A stretch of 64,000 bases of DNA from Microbacterium arborescens (GTDB taxonomy: Bacteria > Actinomycetota > Actinomycetes > Actinomycetales > Microbacteriaceae): assembly GCF_030369635.1 (NCBI RefSeq), contig NZ_CP128474.1, positions 2,170,001 to 2,234,000 of the forward strand, read 5' to 3'. Within the stretch, counting starts at the first letter, position 1. Each line of letters begins with the position of its first letter. Under the pieces are notes generated by a model. It made no database searches. It had not been told where the DNA came from and worked only from the letters and a program-made list of their open reading frames with translations. Below are positions 27,217-37,365 of the stretch, in pieces. A program made the position numbers and the translations under genes.

Positions 27217-27564
27217 GTGCGTCGAATCATGTACGGAGGGGGCGTCGTCCTCACCACGGACGACGTCGCCGACGCGCTGCTCCGTCTCGGCGTCGCCCTC
27301 GCGAACCTCTCCCACACCGAGCGGGTCACCTTTCCCGTCGCTAGGGACGATCCTGCCTACGGCAGCGCCGACATACTCCTCGGCCCGGGCATCGCGATCA
27401 TGTCCGAGCCCGCCCCGTGGCATGGGGACGAACCGGACTTTTCGACCGGCGCGACCCTGCTCCGGATGCATCCCCACTATCCGCACCGGGGTGCCACCGG
27501 GCGCGCGCAACCGGCGACGCCGATCGAAATGGACAATTGGGACCCGGATCTCGAGGGCTACTGA
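27217..27564 (+). CDS. Hypothetical YGG-family small protein, copy B2
   Basis: The 115-residue protein begins VRRIMYGGGVVLTTDDVADA and aligns along its length with B1, including PEPDFEDAV/DEPDFSTGA and LHPDFPRR/MHPHYPHR. GTG 27217 is preferred, with GGGGAG ten bases before it; ATG 27229 would cut off the paralog-aligned start. It is divergent from A3, so A and B genes are adjacent twice in this patch. Function unknown. Confidence 0.77.
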   Translation: MRRIMYGGGVVLTTDDVADALLRLGVALANLSHTERVTFPVARDDPAYGSADILLGPGIAIMSEPAPWHGDEPDFSTGATLLRMHPHYPHRGATGRAQPATPIEMDNWDPDLEGY

Positions 27565-27695
27565 CGCAGGCGACCCACGCGTCCCCCGATCGTCGTCGCC
27601 GACCAGGCCGACGGGAGCCGGTACCGTCTACGACCTCGTGGCGACCCGTGGGAAGCGCCGTCCGAATCGGCGGGTCGGCTGACCTGCGCTTTCAG

Positions 27696-27768
27696 AGCCG
27701 ACTACGGGACTCGAACCCGTAACCCCCGTATTACAAGTACGGTGCGCTACCAATTGCGCCAAGTCGGC
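27696..27768 (-). tRNA. tRNA-Thr (anticodon UGU)
   Basis: The minus strand folds into a full cloverleaf: acceptor GCCGACT/AGTCGGC, D-arm GCGC...GCGC, anticodon stem CCGTA/TACGG with loop CTTGTAA, a five-base variable loop, and T-arm ACGGG-TTCGAGT-CCCGT. The anticodon TGT reads ACA (Thr). No CCA is encoded. It borders the lineage-specific small-gene patch, and tRNA genes often serve as integration sites. Confidence 0.95.
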
Positions 27769-27833
27769 AAGGTGTCCAGTCTACCGACGGACAGGGGCCG
27801 CGCAGAAACTCCGACGGCCGAGGCTCGGGCGCG

Positions 27834-28814
27834 TCAGGACGCGGGCGCCTCGGTGGGCGTCGGGGTGGGGGTGGGTGCCGACTTGTAGTACGCGTCACTC
27901 GCGGTCGTCAGGACGAACTGCGAGAACTCTGCCGGGTCGCTCAGATCGCCGATGTACTGCTTGCCGTTGACGAGCACCATCGGCGTGCCGGTGAGCGAGA
28001 GCCCGTTGGTGTCGGGGATGCCGGCCACGGCCCGCTCGGTCGCCGACTTCGCCCACGCGGCGTACGAGCCCGACTCGATGCAGTCGCGGACGACGCGGGT
28101 CGAGTCGACCCCGGAGGCCTGCGCCATGTTGGCGAGCTCGGTGTCGGAGTAGCCGTCGGTGTCGACCTCGGGCTGACGCGTGAGGAGTTCGTTGTTGAAC
28201 GCGAAGAAGGCGTCGGGGGCGTTCGTCGCCACGCAGGCGGCGGCGCTGGCCGCGCGGAGCGAGTACTTCGTGCCGTTCGACTTCGCCGTCAGCATCGCCA
28301 CCGGGTAGTAGCTGAGGGTGACGGCGCCGTCGTCGACCCAGGAGGTGAGCTGCTGAGCGTTGGCGACCTGCCACTCGCGCGCGCCGGCCGAGAGGTAGTC
28401 GACGTAGACGCGGATCTCCACGGGCGGGGTCGCCGTGCTCGTCGGGGCGGGAAGCCCTTCCGCGGGAGTCGCGGCCGCGGCATCCGGGGCGGCCTCTGCC
28501 GGCGCAGACGCGTCGGTCTGGGCGGCGATGTCGGTCGAGACCGACGTGTTGACGACATCGGCGACGACGAAGCCGTCGCCCGACGCGGTCGCCGGCTCGA
28601 GCTGCGGCTTGCTGCCGGCGCTCGAGACCGTCCAGGTGACGGCGACGGCCGCTGCCGCCACGATCCCGACGGCCAGCACTCCCAGACCCGAGCGACGTGC
28701 GATGCGCGCACGCGACTGCCGGCTGTGAACCTGGAGCGCCTTCTCACGCACCGCCTCGCGGCGGTCGGTGACTGCCGGCGTTTCAGGTGCGTCAGGGGTG
28801 TCGTCAGAAGACAT
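27834..28814 (-). CDS. DsbA/thioredoxin-like membrane-anchored protein without CxxC
   Basis: The 326-residue protein has a cytoplasmic start, one membrane helix (44-63), a Pro/Ala-rich linker and a DsbA-type thioredoxin domain (about 133-310). The domain keeps the cis-proline (TGTPMVLVNG, P278), the ACVAT cysteine (C194) and DCIESG (C245). The catalytic CPxC that should follow YVDYL is replaced by SAGA (142-145). It therefore cannot perform thiol-disulfide exchange in the usual way, although the rest of the fold is well kept; a binding or chaperone role is possible. ATG 28814 is chosen for the clean N-terminus MSSDDTPDAP. Confidence 0.85.
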   Translation of the reverse strand: MSSDDTPDAPETPAVTDRREAVREKALQVHSRQSRARIARRSGLGVLAVGIVAAAAVAVTWTVSSAGSKPQLEPATASGDGFVVADVVNTSVSTDIAAQTDASAPAEAAPDAAAATPAEGLPAPTSTATPPVEIRVYVDYLSAGAREWQVANAQQLTSWVDDGAVTLSYYPVAMLTAKSNGTKYSLRAASAAACVATNAPDAFFAFNNELLTRQPEVDTDGYSDTELANMAQASGVDSTRVVRDCIESGSYAAWAKSATERAVAGIPDTNGLSLTGTPMVLVNGKQYIGDLSDPAEFSQFVLTTASDAYYKSAPTPTPTPTEAPAS

Positions 28815-29060
28815 GGAACCTCGGGGAACAGAGAAAGGATCAGGGCCGAGTTGGCGGCGCTCGCGACGGGCTTCACGAGTGATTCGATGGTAATCAGCCA
28901 GCCTGGGAAAGCCCAGAGCACCGGCCCGATCGCGTTGTCTCCCGCGCGCTCGCGCCCGTGCCATACTGAGAGCGCGCCCGATGAGGGGCGTACGGGGGCG
29001 ACCCCGTTCCATTCACAACGGATCGTCCGGCACGTACCTGCCGGTGAAGGAGAAGAAACG

Positions 29061-30164
<1,104 letters not shown>

Positions 30165-30181
30165 TCCGGTATCTTCGTACG

Positions 30182-30218
30182 CTGCGGCGCGGGTGGCCTC
30201 TGGTCGCCCGCGCCGCAG
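30182..30218 (+). terminator. Terminator after the MsiK-type ATPase gene
   Basis: A 12-bp perfect stem (30182-30193 with 30207-30218) is followed by TCTTT. It ends the ATPase transcript just before the DUF4032 gene. Confidence 0.75.
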
Positions 30219-30249
30219 TCTTTGCGCCTCACATCCGATCGGAGACCCC

Positions 30250-31554
30250 GTGACCGCTTCGCTCTCGATCACCGCCAGCAGTGTCGACCCGGGTCTGCTC
30301 GCCCTCCCCTGGTCGACGACCCTCGCCGACTGGTCGACGCCCGACATCGTCTATCTGCCCAAGGGCATCTCGCGCCACCTCGTGCGTTTCGCCAACCTCT
30401 CCGGACGGGTCGTGGCGATCAAGGAGACGACGGCGGCGATGGCTCGGCGCGAGTACGAGATGCTGGGTTCGCTGCAGCGCCTCGACGTGCCCTGCGTCGA
30501 GCGCGTCGCGGTCATCGACGGCCGCCGTGACAAGAACGGCGGGGAGTTGCCTGCGGCCCTCGTGACGGCGCACCTGAAGTTCTCGCTCCCCTACCGGGCC
30601 CTGTTCACCCAGGTGCTCCGCCCCGACACCGCGACGCGTCTCGTGGACGCCCTTGCCGTCCTCCTCGTGCGTCTGCACAACGTCGGCTTCTTCTGGGGTG
30701 ACGTCTCGCTGTCGAACACGCTCTTCCGCCGCGACGCCGGCGCGTTCGCCGCCTACCTCGTCGACGCCGAGACCGGTGAGCTGCACGAACGCGGCCTCAC
30801 GCGCGGTCAGCGCATGCACGACCTCGACATCGCCCGTACGAACATCGCCGGCGAGATCATGGACCTCGAGGCCGGCGGGCGCCTCGAAGGCGGCGTCGAC
30901 GCGATCGCCGTGGCCGACGGCATCATGTCGTCGTACCACTCGCTGTGGGCGGCTCTCACAGACCAGGAGACGTTCTCGGCGAACGAGTCGTGGCGCATCA
31001 CCGAGCGCGTTCAGAAGCTCAACTCGCTCGGCTTCGACATCGGCGAGATGTCGATCGACGCCGCAGCCGACGGCACGCGCGTGTCGATCCAGCCGAAGGT
31101 CGTCGATGCCGGCCACCACCAGCGGCGTCTGCTCCGGCTGACGGGACTGGATGTCGAGGAGAACCAGGCCCGGCGTCTGCTCAACGACCTCGACGAATTC
31201 AGTGCACGCGTGTCACGACTCGGATCGAACGAGGAGATGGTCGCGCACGAATGGCTGACCCGCGTGTTCGAGCCCGTCGTGCTCTCGGTGCCGTGGGATC
31301 TGAGGGCCAAGCTCGAGCCTGCGGAGCTGTTCCACCAGGTGCTCGAGCACCGCTGGTACCTGTCGCAGACCGAGGGCCGCTCGGTGCCGCTCGCCGAAGT
31401 GCTGTCGTCCTACGTCGAGAACGTGCTTCGTCACCGACGCGACGAAGCGACGGTGATGGGCCCGATGACCGAGACGATGTCGGTACCGACCATCACCGAC
31501 GCGGTCCCGGTCGACGATGACGACGCCGAGGTCGACTGGCGCGACCTGGTCTGA
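30250..31554 (+). CDS. DUF4032 / Kdo-WaaP kinase-like protein
   Basis: This 434-residue protein has features of a small-molecule or lipopolysaccharide-kinase-like fold: a VAIKET lysine (about 58), GFFWGDVSLSNTLF in place of the HGD...N catalytic loop, and VDAETGE as the metal-binding segment. These are followed by a DUF4032 C-terminal region. The substrate is unknown; the family is restricted to actinobacteria. GTG 30250 follows GGAG. A terminator lies on each side, so it is a single-gene unit. Confidence 0.85.
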   Translation: MTASLSITASSVDPGLLALPWSTTLADWSTPDIVYLPKGISRHLVRFANLSGRVVAIKETTAAMARREYEMLGSLQRLDVPCVERVAVIDGRRDKNGGELPAALVTAHLKFSLPYRALFTQVLRPDTATRLVDALAVLLVRLHNVGFFWGDVSLSNTLFRRDAGAFAAYLVDAETGELHERGLTRGQRMHDLDIARTNIAGEIMDLEAGGRLEGGVDAIAVADGIMSSYHSLWAALTDQETFSANESWRITERVQKLNSLGFDIGEMSIDAAADGTRVSIQPKVVDAGHHQRRLLRLTGLDVEENQARRLLNDLDEFSARVSRLGSNEEMVAHEWLTRVFEPVVLSVPWDLRAKLEPAELFHQVLEHRWYLSQTEGRSVPLAEVLSSYVENVLRHRRDEATVMGPMTETMSVPTITDAVPVDDDDAEVDWRDLV

Positions 31555-31563
31555 ACGTCCACC

Positions 31564-31598
31564 GGCACGGCCCGCGGGTCACGCCCGCGGACCGTGCC
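31564..31598. terminator. Bidirectional terminator between DUF4032 and epimerase genes
   Basis: GGCACGG and CCGCGGG (31564-31578) pair with CCCGCGG and CCGTGCC (31584-31598), with one C/A mismatch, between convergent genes. Confidence 0.8.
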
Positions 31599-31603
31599 GC
31601 GCG

Positions 31604-32242
31604 TCAGTAACCGACGGTGAAGCGCTCGCGGACGTGCTTCGGGTTCTCGATCTCATCGACGACGGCGATGGCGAAGTCGGCGCCCGAGATGAACGAATCG
31701 CCGTTCTCGTCGGTCACGAGGACGTCGCCGCCGTCACGGTAGTGTCCGGTGCGCTCACCCGGGTTGAACGAGCCGAAACCACCCGCGGGGTGGATGAAGA
31801 ACCAATCGCGGCCACTGTCGTCGGCCTGCAGGTCGTCGAGGATGCCGATGGCTTCGAGCGCCTCGTCCTTGAACTCTTCGGGGAAGCCGCTGTCGACCAG
31901 ACGCGGGCCGCCCGGCGCGACCAGGCTGCCGCCCGCGCCGCCGACGACGCCGAGACGCACGTTCTCGGGCAGGCTCTCGGCCAGTAGCGCCGTGTTGGGG
32001 CGCACCTGACCCTGCATGTCACCGCGCGGTGCCACGGCCGAGACCACGACGTCGACCCCTTCCAGCTGCGAAACGAGGGCGGGCACGTCGAGCAGCGTCC
32101 CCTCCAGGTAGGTCGCACCCTCGACGCGCTCGGCGGGAACCTTGCGGGCGACGGAGACGACGGTGTGGCCGCGCGAGACGGCCTCCTCGACGATGTGGCT
32201 GCCGGCGTAACCGGTGCCTCCGATGACGGCGATACGTGCCAT
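31604..32242 (-). CDS. NAD(P)H-binding atypical SDR protein
   Basis: The 212-residue protein is a Rossmann-fold protein of the NAD(P)H-binding/YwnB type, with GGTGYAG (8-14) as the dinucleotide loop. It resembles the Rv2216/YwnB-like flavin-reductase or NmrA group more than classical epimerases and lacks the YxxxK pair. The substrate is unknown. ATG 32242 follows GGAGGAAACAGTC, a good ribosome site; the ATG at 32257 lies before that site and is less likely. Confidence 0.82.
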   Translation of the reverse strand: MARIAVIGGTGYAGSHIVEEAVSRGHTVVSVARKVPAERVEGATYLEGTLLDVPALVSQLEGVDVVVSAVAPRGDMQGQVRPNTALLAESLPENVRLGVVGGAGGSLVAPGGPRLVDSGFPEEFKDEALEAIGILDDLQADDSGRDWFFIHPAGGFGSFNPGERTGHYRDGGDVLVTDENGDSFISGADFAIAVVDEIENPKHVRERFTVGY

Positions 32243-32297
32243 GACTGTTTCCTCCATTGGGTGTCGAGCGCGGGCACGGGCCCGCGCATGCGGCCGA

Positions 32298-34802
32298 TCA
32301 GCGAGCGGGCTGGGTGTGCCAGATGCGGTCGATGTAGTCGCGGATCGAGCGGTCCGACGAGAAGAAGCCCGTTCGGGCGACGTTCAGGATGGCCGATCGG
32401 GTCCAGGCGTCGCGGTCGGCGTAGGCGGCATCCACCCGCTCCTGAGCGGCGATGTACGACGTGTAGTCCGCGAGCACCATGAAGCGGTCGTCGTAGAGCA
32501 GGTTCGACACGACGGGCTCGAAGGTCGAGCGGTCGCCGTCCGAGAATGCCCCGGAGCCGATGAGGTCGAGCGCGCGACGCAGCTCCTCGTCGGCCTGGGC
32601 GAACTCCCCCGGACGGTACCCCGCGGCCCAGAGCTCTTCGACCTCGGGCTCGCTCATGCCGAACAGGAAGAAGTTGTCGTCGCCGACGAGCTCGCGGATC
32701 TCGACATTCGCGCCGTCGTCGGTGCCGATGGTGAGCGCCCCGTTCAGGGCGAACTTCATGTTTCCCGTGCCCGAGGCCTCCTTGCCGGCGAGCGAGATCT
32801 GCTCCGACAGGTCGGCCGCGGGAATCACCCGTTCGGCGAGGGTGACGTTGTAGTTCGGCGGGAAGACGACCTTGAGCCGCCCCTCGAGACGCGGGTCGTT
32901 GTTGACGACCGAGCCCACGGCGTTGATGAGGTGGATGACGCGCTTGGCCATCGCGTACCCCGGGGCCGCCTTGGCCCCGAAGATGAATGTGCGCGGCTGC
33001 AGATCGGATGCCGCGACCCGGCCCGACACGACCCGCTCATAGAGCGTGACGATGTGGAGCAGCTTGAGGGTCTGGCGCTTGTACTCGTGCAGCCGCTTGA
33101 CCATGACGTCGAGCAGGTGATCGTCGGCGATCTGGAATCCGTCGCGCTTCATCAGCACGTCGTTCAGGCGGCGTTTGTTCGACGCCTTGACGTCGGCGAA
33201 CGCCACGCGGAAGTCCGGGTCTTCGGCGTACGACTCGAGCTCGCGGAGCCGCTCGAGGTCGGTGAGCCAGCCCGTGCCGAGCGCGGCGGTGATGAGATCC
33301 GACAGCTCGGGGTTCGCCAGACGCATGAAGCGGCGCGGGGTCACCCCGTTCGTCACGTTCGTGAACTTCTCGGGCATCATCTCGTCGAACTGATGCAGCA
33401 CCTTCTCGCGCAGCAGCTGCGAGTGCAACTCGGCGACGCCGTTGACCTTCGCACCGGCGACCGTGGCGAGGTAGGCCATGCGCACCGCGCGGTGCTCGGA
33501 CACGATCGACATGTCGCGCAGGCGCTGCTCGTCGTCGCCGAACCGCTCGCGCACGCGCAGCAGGAACTCGTCGTTGATGCGGTAGATGATCTCGAGATGC
33601 CGCGGCAGCAGCCGTCCCAGCAGATCGACCGACCAGACCTCGAGCGCCTCCGGCAGCAGCGTGTGGCAGGTGTAGGCGAAGCACTTCTGGGTGATCGCCC
33701 ACGCGGCGTCCCAGTCGAGCTTCCGCTCGTCGACGAGAACGCGCATCATCTCGGGGACCGCGATGACGGGGTGCGTGTCGTTGAGCTGGAAGATCACGCG
33801 GTCGGGCAGATCCTCGATCACGAAGTCGTCGGGCAGCACCTTCGTCATGTAGTCGGCGATGGATGCCGCGACGAAGAAGTACTGCTGCTGGAGCCGCAGC
33901 TCCTTGCCCTGCGGCGTGGAGTCTTCGGGGTAGAGGACCTTCGAGATGTTCTCGGCGAAGGTCTGCGCGCGCACCGCCTCGACGTAGTCGCCGCTGTTGA
34001 AGGTGCGGAGATCGAATGCCTTCGTCGCCTCCGCGCTCCACAGGCGGAGGGTGTTCACCCGCCCGTTCTGGTAGCCGGGCACCATGTAGTTGTAGGGCAC
34101 GGCGCGGACGCTCCAGGCCGGCACCCAGCGGCTGCGGATGACGCCCTCGTCGTCGTAGGTCTCGGTGTGACCGCCGAACGACACGGTCTGCGCCGCCTCC
34201 GGGTGGCGGAATTCCCAGGGCGACCCGAGCGCGAGCCAGGCGTCCGGCTTCTCGATCTGCTCGCCGTTGCGGAAGACCTGGCGGAAGATGCCGTACTCGT
34301 ACCGGATGCCGTAGCCGATGCTCGGAACGCTGAGGGTCGCGAGCGAGTCGACGAAGCACGCGGCGAGCCGCCCCAGGCCACCATTGCCCAGCCCCGGCTC
34401 GACCTCGTGCCCGCGCATCGTGTCGATGTCGATCCCGCACGCGGCGAGCGCTTCGGTGGCGATCTCGGTGAGCCCGGCGGCAAGCAGGTTGTTGTCGAGC
34501 TGGCGGCCGAGGAGATACTCCGCCGACAGGTAGCACACGGCCTTGCGCTGGTCTTCGCGCTGACGACGCTGGTCCTCGAGCCACCGCGCCACGAGGTAGT
34601 CGCGCACGGTCGCGGCCAGCGCCATGTACTTGTCGGTCTCGGTGGCCGACGAGAGCGCGACGCCGCGTTCCATGTTGAGATTCAGCAGGAACTCGCGCAC
34701 GAAGCCGTCGACCGTCGCCGGAGGCGAGGCCACCGGCGCGAGCGCCAGCGGGTGCGTCGCAACGGCCGTGCGGGAATCGGAGGTCTTGTCGTTCTCGCTC
34801 AC
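32298..34802 (-). CDS. glgP: Glycogen/alpha-glucan phosphorylase
   Basis: The 834-residue GT35 enzyme releases glucose-1-phosphate from alpha-1,4-glucans. The PLP lysine lies in EASGTGNMKFALNGA, with GNGGLGRLAACF and the NVTNGVTPRRF substrate region intact. The length matches the E. coli MalP/GlgP type, not the larger mycobacterial kind. The start is GTG at 34802. It is the only glycogen gene in the window. The gap upstream (34803-34910) holds nothing recognisable. Confidence 0.95.
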   Translation of the reverse strand: MSENDKTSDSRTAVATHPLALAPVASPPATVDGFVREFLLNLNMERGVALSSATETDKYMALAATVRDYLVARWLEDQRRQREDQRKAVCYLSAEYLLGRQLDNNLLAAGLTEIATEALAACGIDIDTMRGHEVEPGLGNGGLGRLAACFVDSLATLSVPSIGYGIRYEYGIFRQVFRNGEQIEKPDAWLALGSPWEFRHPEAAQTVSFGGHTETYDDEGVIRSRWVPAWSVRAVPYNYMVPGYQNGRVNTLRLWSAEATKAFDLRTFNSGDYVEAVRAQTFAENISKVLYPEDSTPQGKELRLQQQYFFVAASIADYMTKVLPDDFVIEDLPDRVIFQLNDTHPVIAVPEMMRVLVDERKLDWDAAWAITQKCFAYTCHTLLPEALEVWSVDLLGRLLPRHLEIIYRINDEFLLRVRERFGDDEQRLRDMSIVSEHRAVRMAYLATVAGAKVNGVAELHSQLLREKVLHQFDEMMPEKFTNVTNGVTPRRFMRLANPELSDLITAALGTGWLTDLERLRELESYAEDPDFRVAFADVKASNKRRLNDVLMKRDGFQIADDHLLDVMVKRLHEYKRQTLKLLHIVTLYERVVSGRVAASDLQPRTFIFGAKAAPGYAMAKRVIHLINAVGSVVNNDPRLEGRLKVVFPPNYNVTLAERVIPAADLSEQISLAGKEASGTGNMKFALNGALTIGTDDGANVEIRELVGDDNFFLFGMSEPEVEELWAAGYRPGEFAQADEELRRALDLIGSGAFSDGDRSTFEPVVSNLLYDDRFMVLADYTSYIAAQERVDAAYADRDAWTRSAILNVARTGFFSSDRSIRDYIDRIWHTQPAR

Positions 34803-34910
34803 GGTTCGAAACTACCCGGTCGACCGCGATCGCGTCGGGCCACCGGCCATGAACTGAGCGGAATTTACAGGAAGGTCATCGCCCGGTCACAGCCCGGCGC
34901 GACCTGCCGA

Positions 34911-35900
34911 TCACTCCTGGGCCGCGCGGATCGTGGCGACCTGGTAGAGCGCGACGGATGCCGCGATCCCGGCGTTCAGCGACTCTGTCGCCGACGAGAT
35001 CGGGATCGAGACGACCTGGTCGCACGTCTCGGTCACCAGGCGCGAGAGACCCTTGCCCTCCGAGCCCACGACGATGACGACGGGGCGATCGGCGAGCTGC
35101 AACGAGGGCAGCTCGACGTCGCCCCCGCCGTCGAGGCCGAGCACGAAGACGCCCTGCTTCTTGAACTCCTTCAGCGTGGTCGTCAGGTTCGGCGCGATCA
35201 CCACCGGGATACGCGCGGCCGCGCCGGCGCTGGTCTTCCACGCCGCGGAGTTGACGCCAGCCGAGCGACGCTGCGGGACGATGACGCCCTGACTGCCGAA
35301 GGCCGCCGCCGAACGCATGATCGCGCCGAGGTTACGCGGGTCGGTGACGCCGTCGAGGGCGACGAACAGCGGAGTCTCACCCGAGTCGATGACCTCCTCG
35401 AGCAGATCCTGCGGGTGGCCGTATTCGTACGGGGGCACCTTGATCGCCACGCCCTGGTGCACGCCGTCGAAGCCGGCCATACGGTCGAGCTCCTGACGGG
35501 TGACCTCGAGCACCGGGATGCCGCGGTTCGTCGCGATCGACAGCATCTCCTTGACGCGGTCGTCCATCTCGACGCGCTGCGCGATGTAGAAGGCCGTCGC
35601 GGGGATCTTCGCGCGCAGTGCCTCGAGCACGCTGTTGCGGCCCGTGACGGTCTCGGTGTCGTCACCCGACTTCGACTTCGGCGACCGGTTCGAGCTGCCC
35701 TGGCGCTGCTGCGGCTTGCCGCCTGCGGCGACGTAGCGCTCCTGGGCGGCCTTCCGCTTGCCGGCGGGGTGCCAGGCGCGATCCTCCGCCTTCGGAGTCG
35801 GGCCGCGCCCCTCGAGCGAGCGGCGGTTCTTCCCACCGGTGCCCTTCGTGGGCCCCTTCTTCTTGCCGCGTCCGGCGGACGGGTTTCCTGGCTTAGCCAC
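34911..35900 (-). CDS. rlmB: 23S rRNA (guanosine-2251-2'-O)-methyltransferase
   Basis: The 329-residue SpoU-family enzyme has a long basic N-terminal extension (about 1-75, rich in Lys, Gly and Arg), an SpoU substrate-binding domain and the C-terminal trefoil-knot methyltransferase. Its three motifs are visible: [23 protein letters not shown] and [20 protein letters not shown]. It methylates G2251 in the ribosomal P-loop. It overlaps the end of cysS by 8 nt, an arrangement conserved in actinobacteria. Confidence 0.94.
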   Translation of the reverse strand: MAKPGNPSAGRGKKKGPTKGTGGKNRRSLEGRGPTPKAEDRAWHPAGKRKAAQERYVAAGGKPQQRQGSSNRSPKSKSGDDTETVTGRNSVLEALRAKIPATAFYIAQRVEMDDRVKEMLSIATNRGIPVLEVTRQELDRMAGFDGVHQGVAIKVPPYEYGHPQDLLEEVIDSGETPLFVALDGVTDPRNLGAIMRSAAAFGSQGVIVPQRRSAGVNSAAWKTSAGAAARIPVVIAPNLTTTLKEFKKQGVFVLGLDGGGDVELPSLQLADRPVVIVVGSEGKGLSRLVTETCDQVVSIPISSATESLNAGIAASVALYQVATIRAAQE

Positions 35901-37293
35901 GGTTCACACTCCAATGGGTCCCCTCGGGACCGTCTTCGAGGACGATGCCGGCCGCCGCGATCGCGTCGCGGATACGGTCGGCTGTCGCCCAGTCCTTGCT
36001 GGCGCGCGCCTCGGCGCGCTGGTCGATCATCGTGCGCACGAGCGCATCGAGGGCGATGGTTCCGGCGTCGTCGCCACGCGCTCGATCCGCGGCGTCGAGT
36101 CCGAGGACGCGCAGCATCCCATCCACGGCCGTTACGGCGCCCGCGACAGCTTCGCGGTCGCCTTCGTCGAGAGCGGTGTTTCCCGCGCGGACGGTCTCGT
36201 GGAGCACGGCGAGGGCCTGCGGCACGGCGAGATCGTCATCCATCGCGGCAGCGAAGGCGGCGGGCAGGTCGCCGCGAGCGGCCGATGCCTCGGGAACCAT
36301 GCGGTCTGCACGTTGCCGGAACGACTGGATGCGCCCGAGGGCCGCCTCGGCCTCGTCGAAGCTCGCGGGCGTCAGGTCGAGGCTGGATCGGTAGTGAGCG
36401 GCCCCGAGGGCGTACCTCACCACCTGAGGGTCACGCCCACGCAGCACATCTTCGGCGAGCAGGAAGTTGCCGAGTGACTTCGACATCTTCTGATCGCCGA
36501 CGGTCACGAGGCCGTTGTGCACCCAGTACCGGGCGAAGGCGTCGCCCGCTGCGGTCGACTGCGCCAGCTCGTTCTCGTGGTGCGGGAAGCGCAGGTCGAG
36601 GCCGCCGCCGTGGATGTCGAACTCGCCGCCGAGGTAGCGCCGGCTCATCGCCGAGCACTCGATGTGCCATCCGGGACGGCCCGTCCCCCAGGGCGAGCTC
36701 CAGCCGGCATCCGACGGCTCCTCGGGCTTCGCGGCCTTCCACAGGGCGAAGTCGCGAGGATCCCGCTTGCCCCGCGGATCGGCGTCGGTCGCGGCCTCCA
36801 TCGCATCGAGCGACTGGCGCGTCAGCGACCCGTACTCGGGCCACGAGCGCACGTCGAAGTACACGTCGCCCGAACCGTCGGGCGCCGCGTAGGCGTGACC
36901 GCGTTCGATCAAAGTCTCGATGAGCTCGATCATCTGCGGAACGGACGCCGTCGCGCGCGGCTCGTACGTGGGGGGCAGCACCCCGACAGCCGCGTAAGCA
37001 CGCGTGAACTCGAGCTCGATCCGATACGCCAGCGCCCACCAGGGCTCCGTGTCCGTCGCGTTCGCGAGGATCTTGTCGTCGATGTCGGTCACGTTGCGCA
37101 CGAACGTCACACGCCCGTGACGGTGCTCGAGCCAACGGCGCAGGATGTCGAACCCGACGGCTGCCCGCACATGACCGATGTGCGGGCCCGACTGCACCGT
37201 CGGACCGCAGACGTAGACCGTGACGTTCGACGGGTCGCGGGGCGCGAAATCACGCAGCGCCTGCGCGCGGGTGTCGTAGAGGCGAACGGTCAC
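35893..37293 (-). CDS. cysS: Cysteinyl-tRNA synthetase
   Basis: The 466-residue class I synthetase has a PHIGH motif ([15 protein letters not shown]), KMSKS (QKMSKSLGN) and the zinc ligands (C29 in VYVCGPT, IECS, GGG..FPHHENE). It charges tRNA-Cys and, in actinobacteria, exists beside the mycothiol-type ligase MshC; the length and full anticodon-binding domain identify this as CysS. It leads the cysS-rlmB operon. Confidence 0.96.
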   Translation of the reverse strand: MTVRLYDTRAQALRDFAPRDPSNVTVYVCGPTVQSGPHIGHVRAAVGFDILRRWLEHRHGRVTFVRNVTDIDDKILANATDTEPWWALAYRIELEFTRAYAAVGVLPPTYEPRATASVPQMIELIETLIERGHAYAAPDGSGDVYFDVRSWPEYGSLTRQSLDAMEAATDADPRGKRDPRDFALWKAAKPEEPSDAGWSSPWGTGRPGWHIECSAMSRRYLGGEFDIHGGGLDLRFPHHENELAQSTAAGDAFARYWVHNGLVTVGDQKMSKSLGNFLLAEDVLRGRDPQVVRYALGAAHYRSSLDLTPASFDEAEAALGRIQSFRQRADRMVPEASAARGDLPAAFAAAMDDDLAVPQALAVLHETVRAGNTALDEGDREAVAGAVTAVDGMLRVLGLDAADRARGDDAGTIALDALVRTMIDQRAEARASKDWATADRIRDAIAAAGIVLEDGPEGTHWSVNRG

Positions 37294-37365
37294 TGCACCA
37301 GCCTACCGGCGGGGCGCCGCGCCGCCGTGGCATGCGCACGCTCGCCGACACGGTAGAACTGGAGG

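Noticed and set aside
32214..36923. 1569-codon open frame on the plus strand opposite glgP, rlmB and cysS
   Set aside because: It spans three well-supported minus-strand genes and an intergenic gap, and shows no recognisable domain. High GC lowers stop frequency in that frame.
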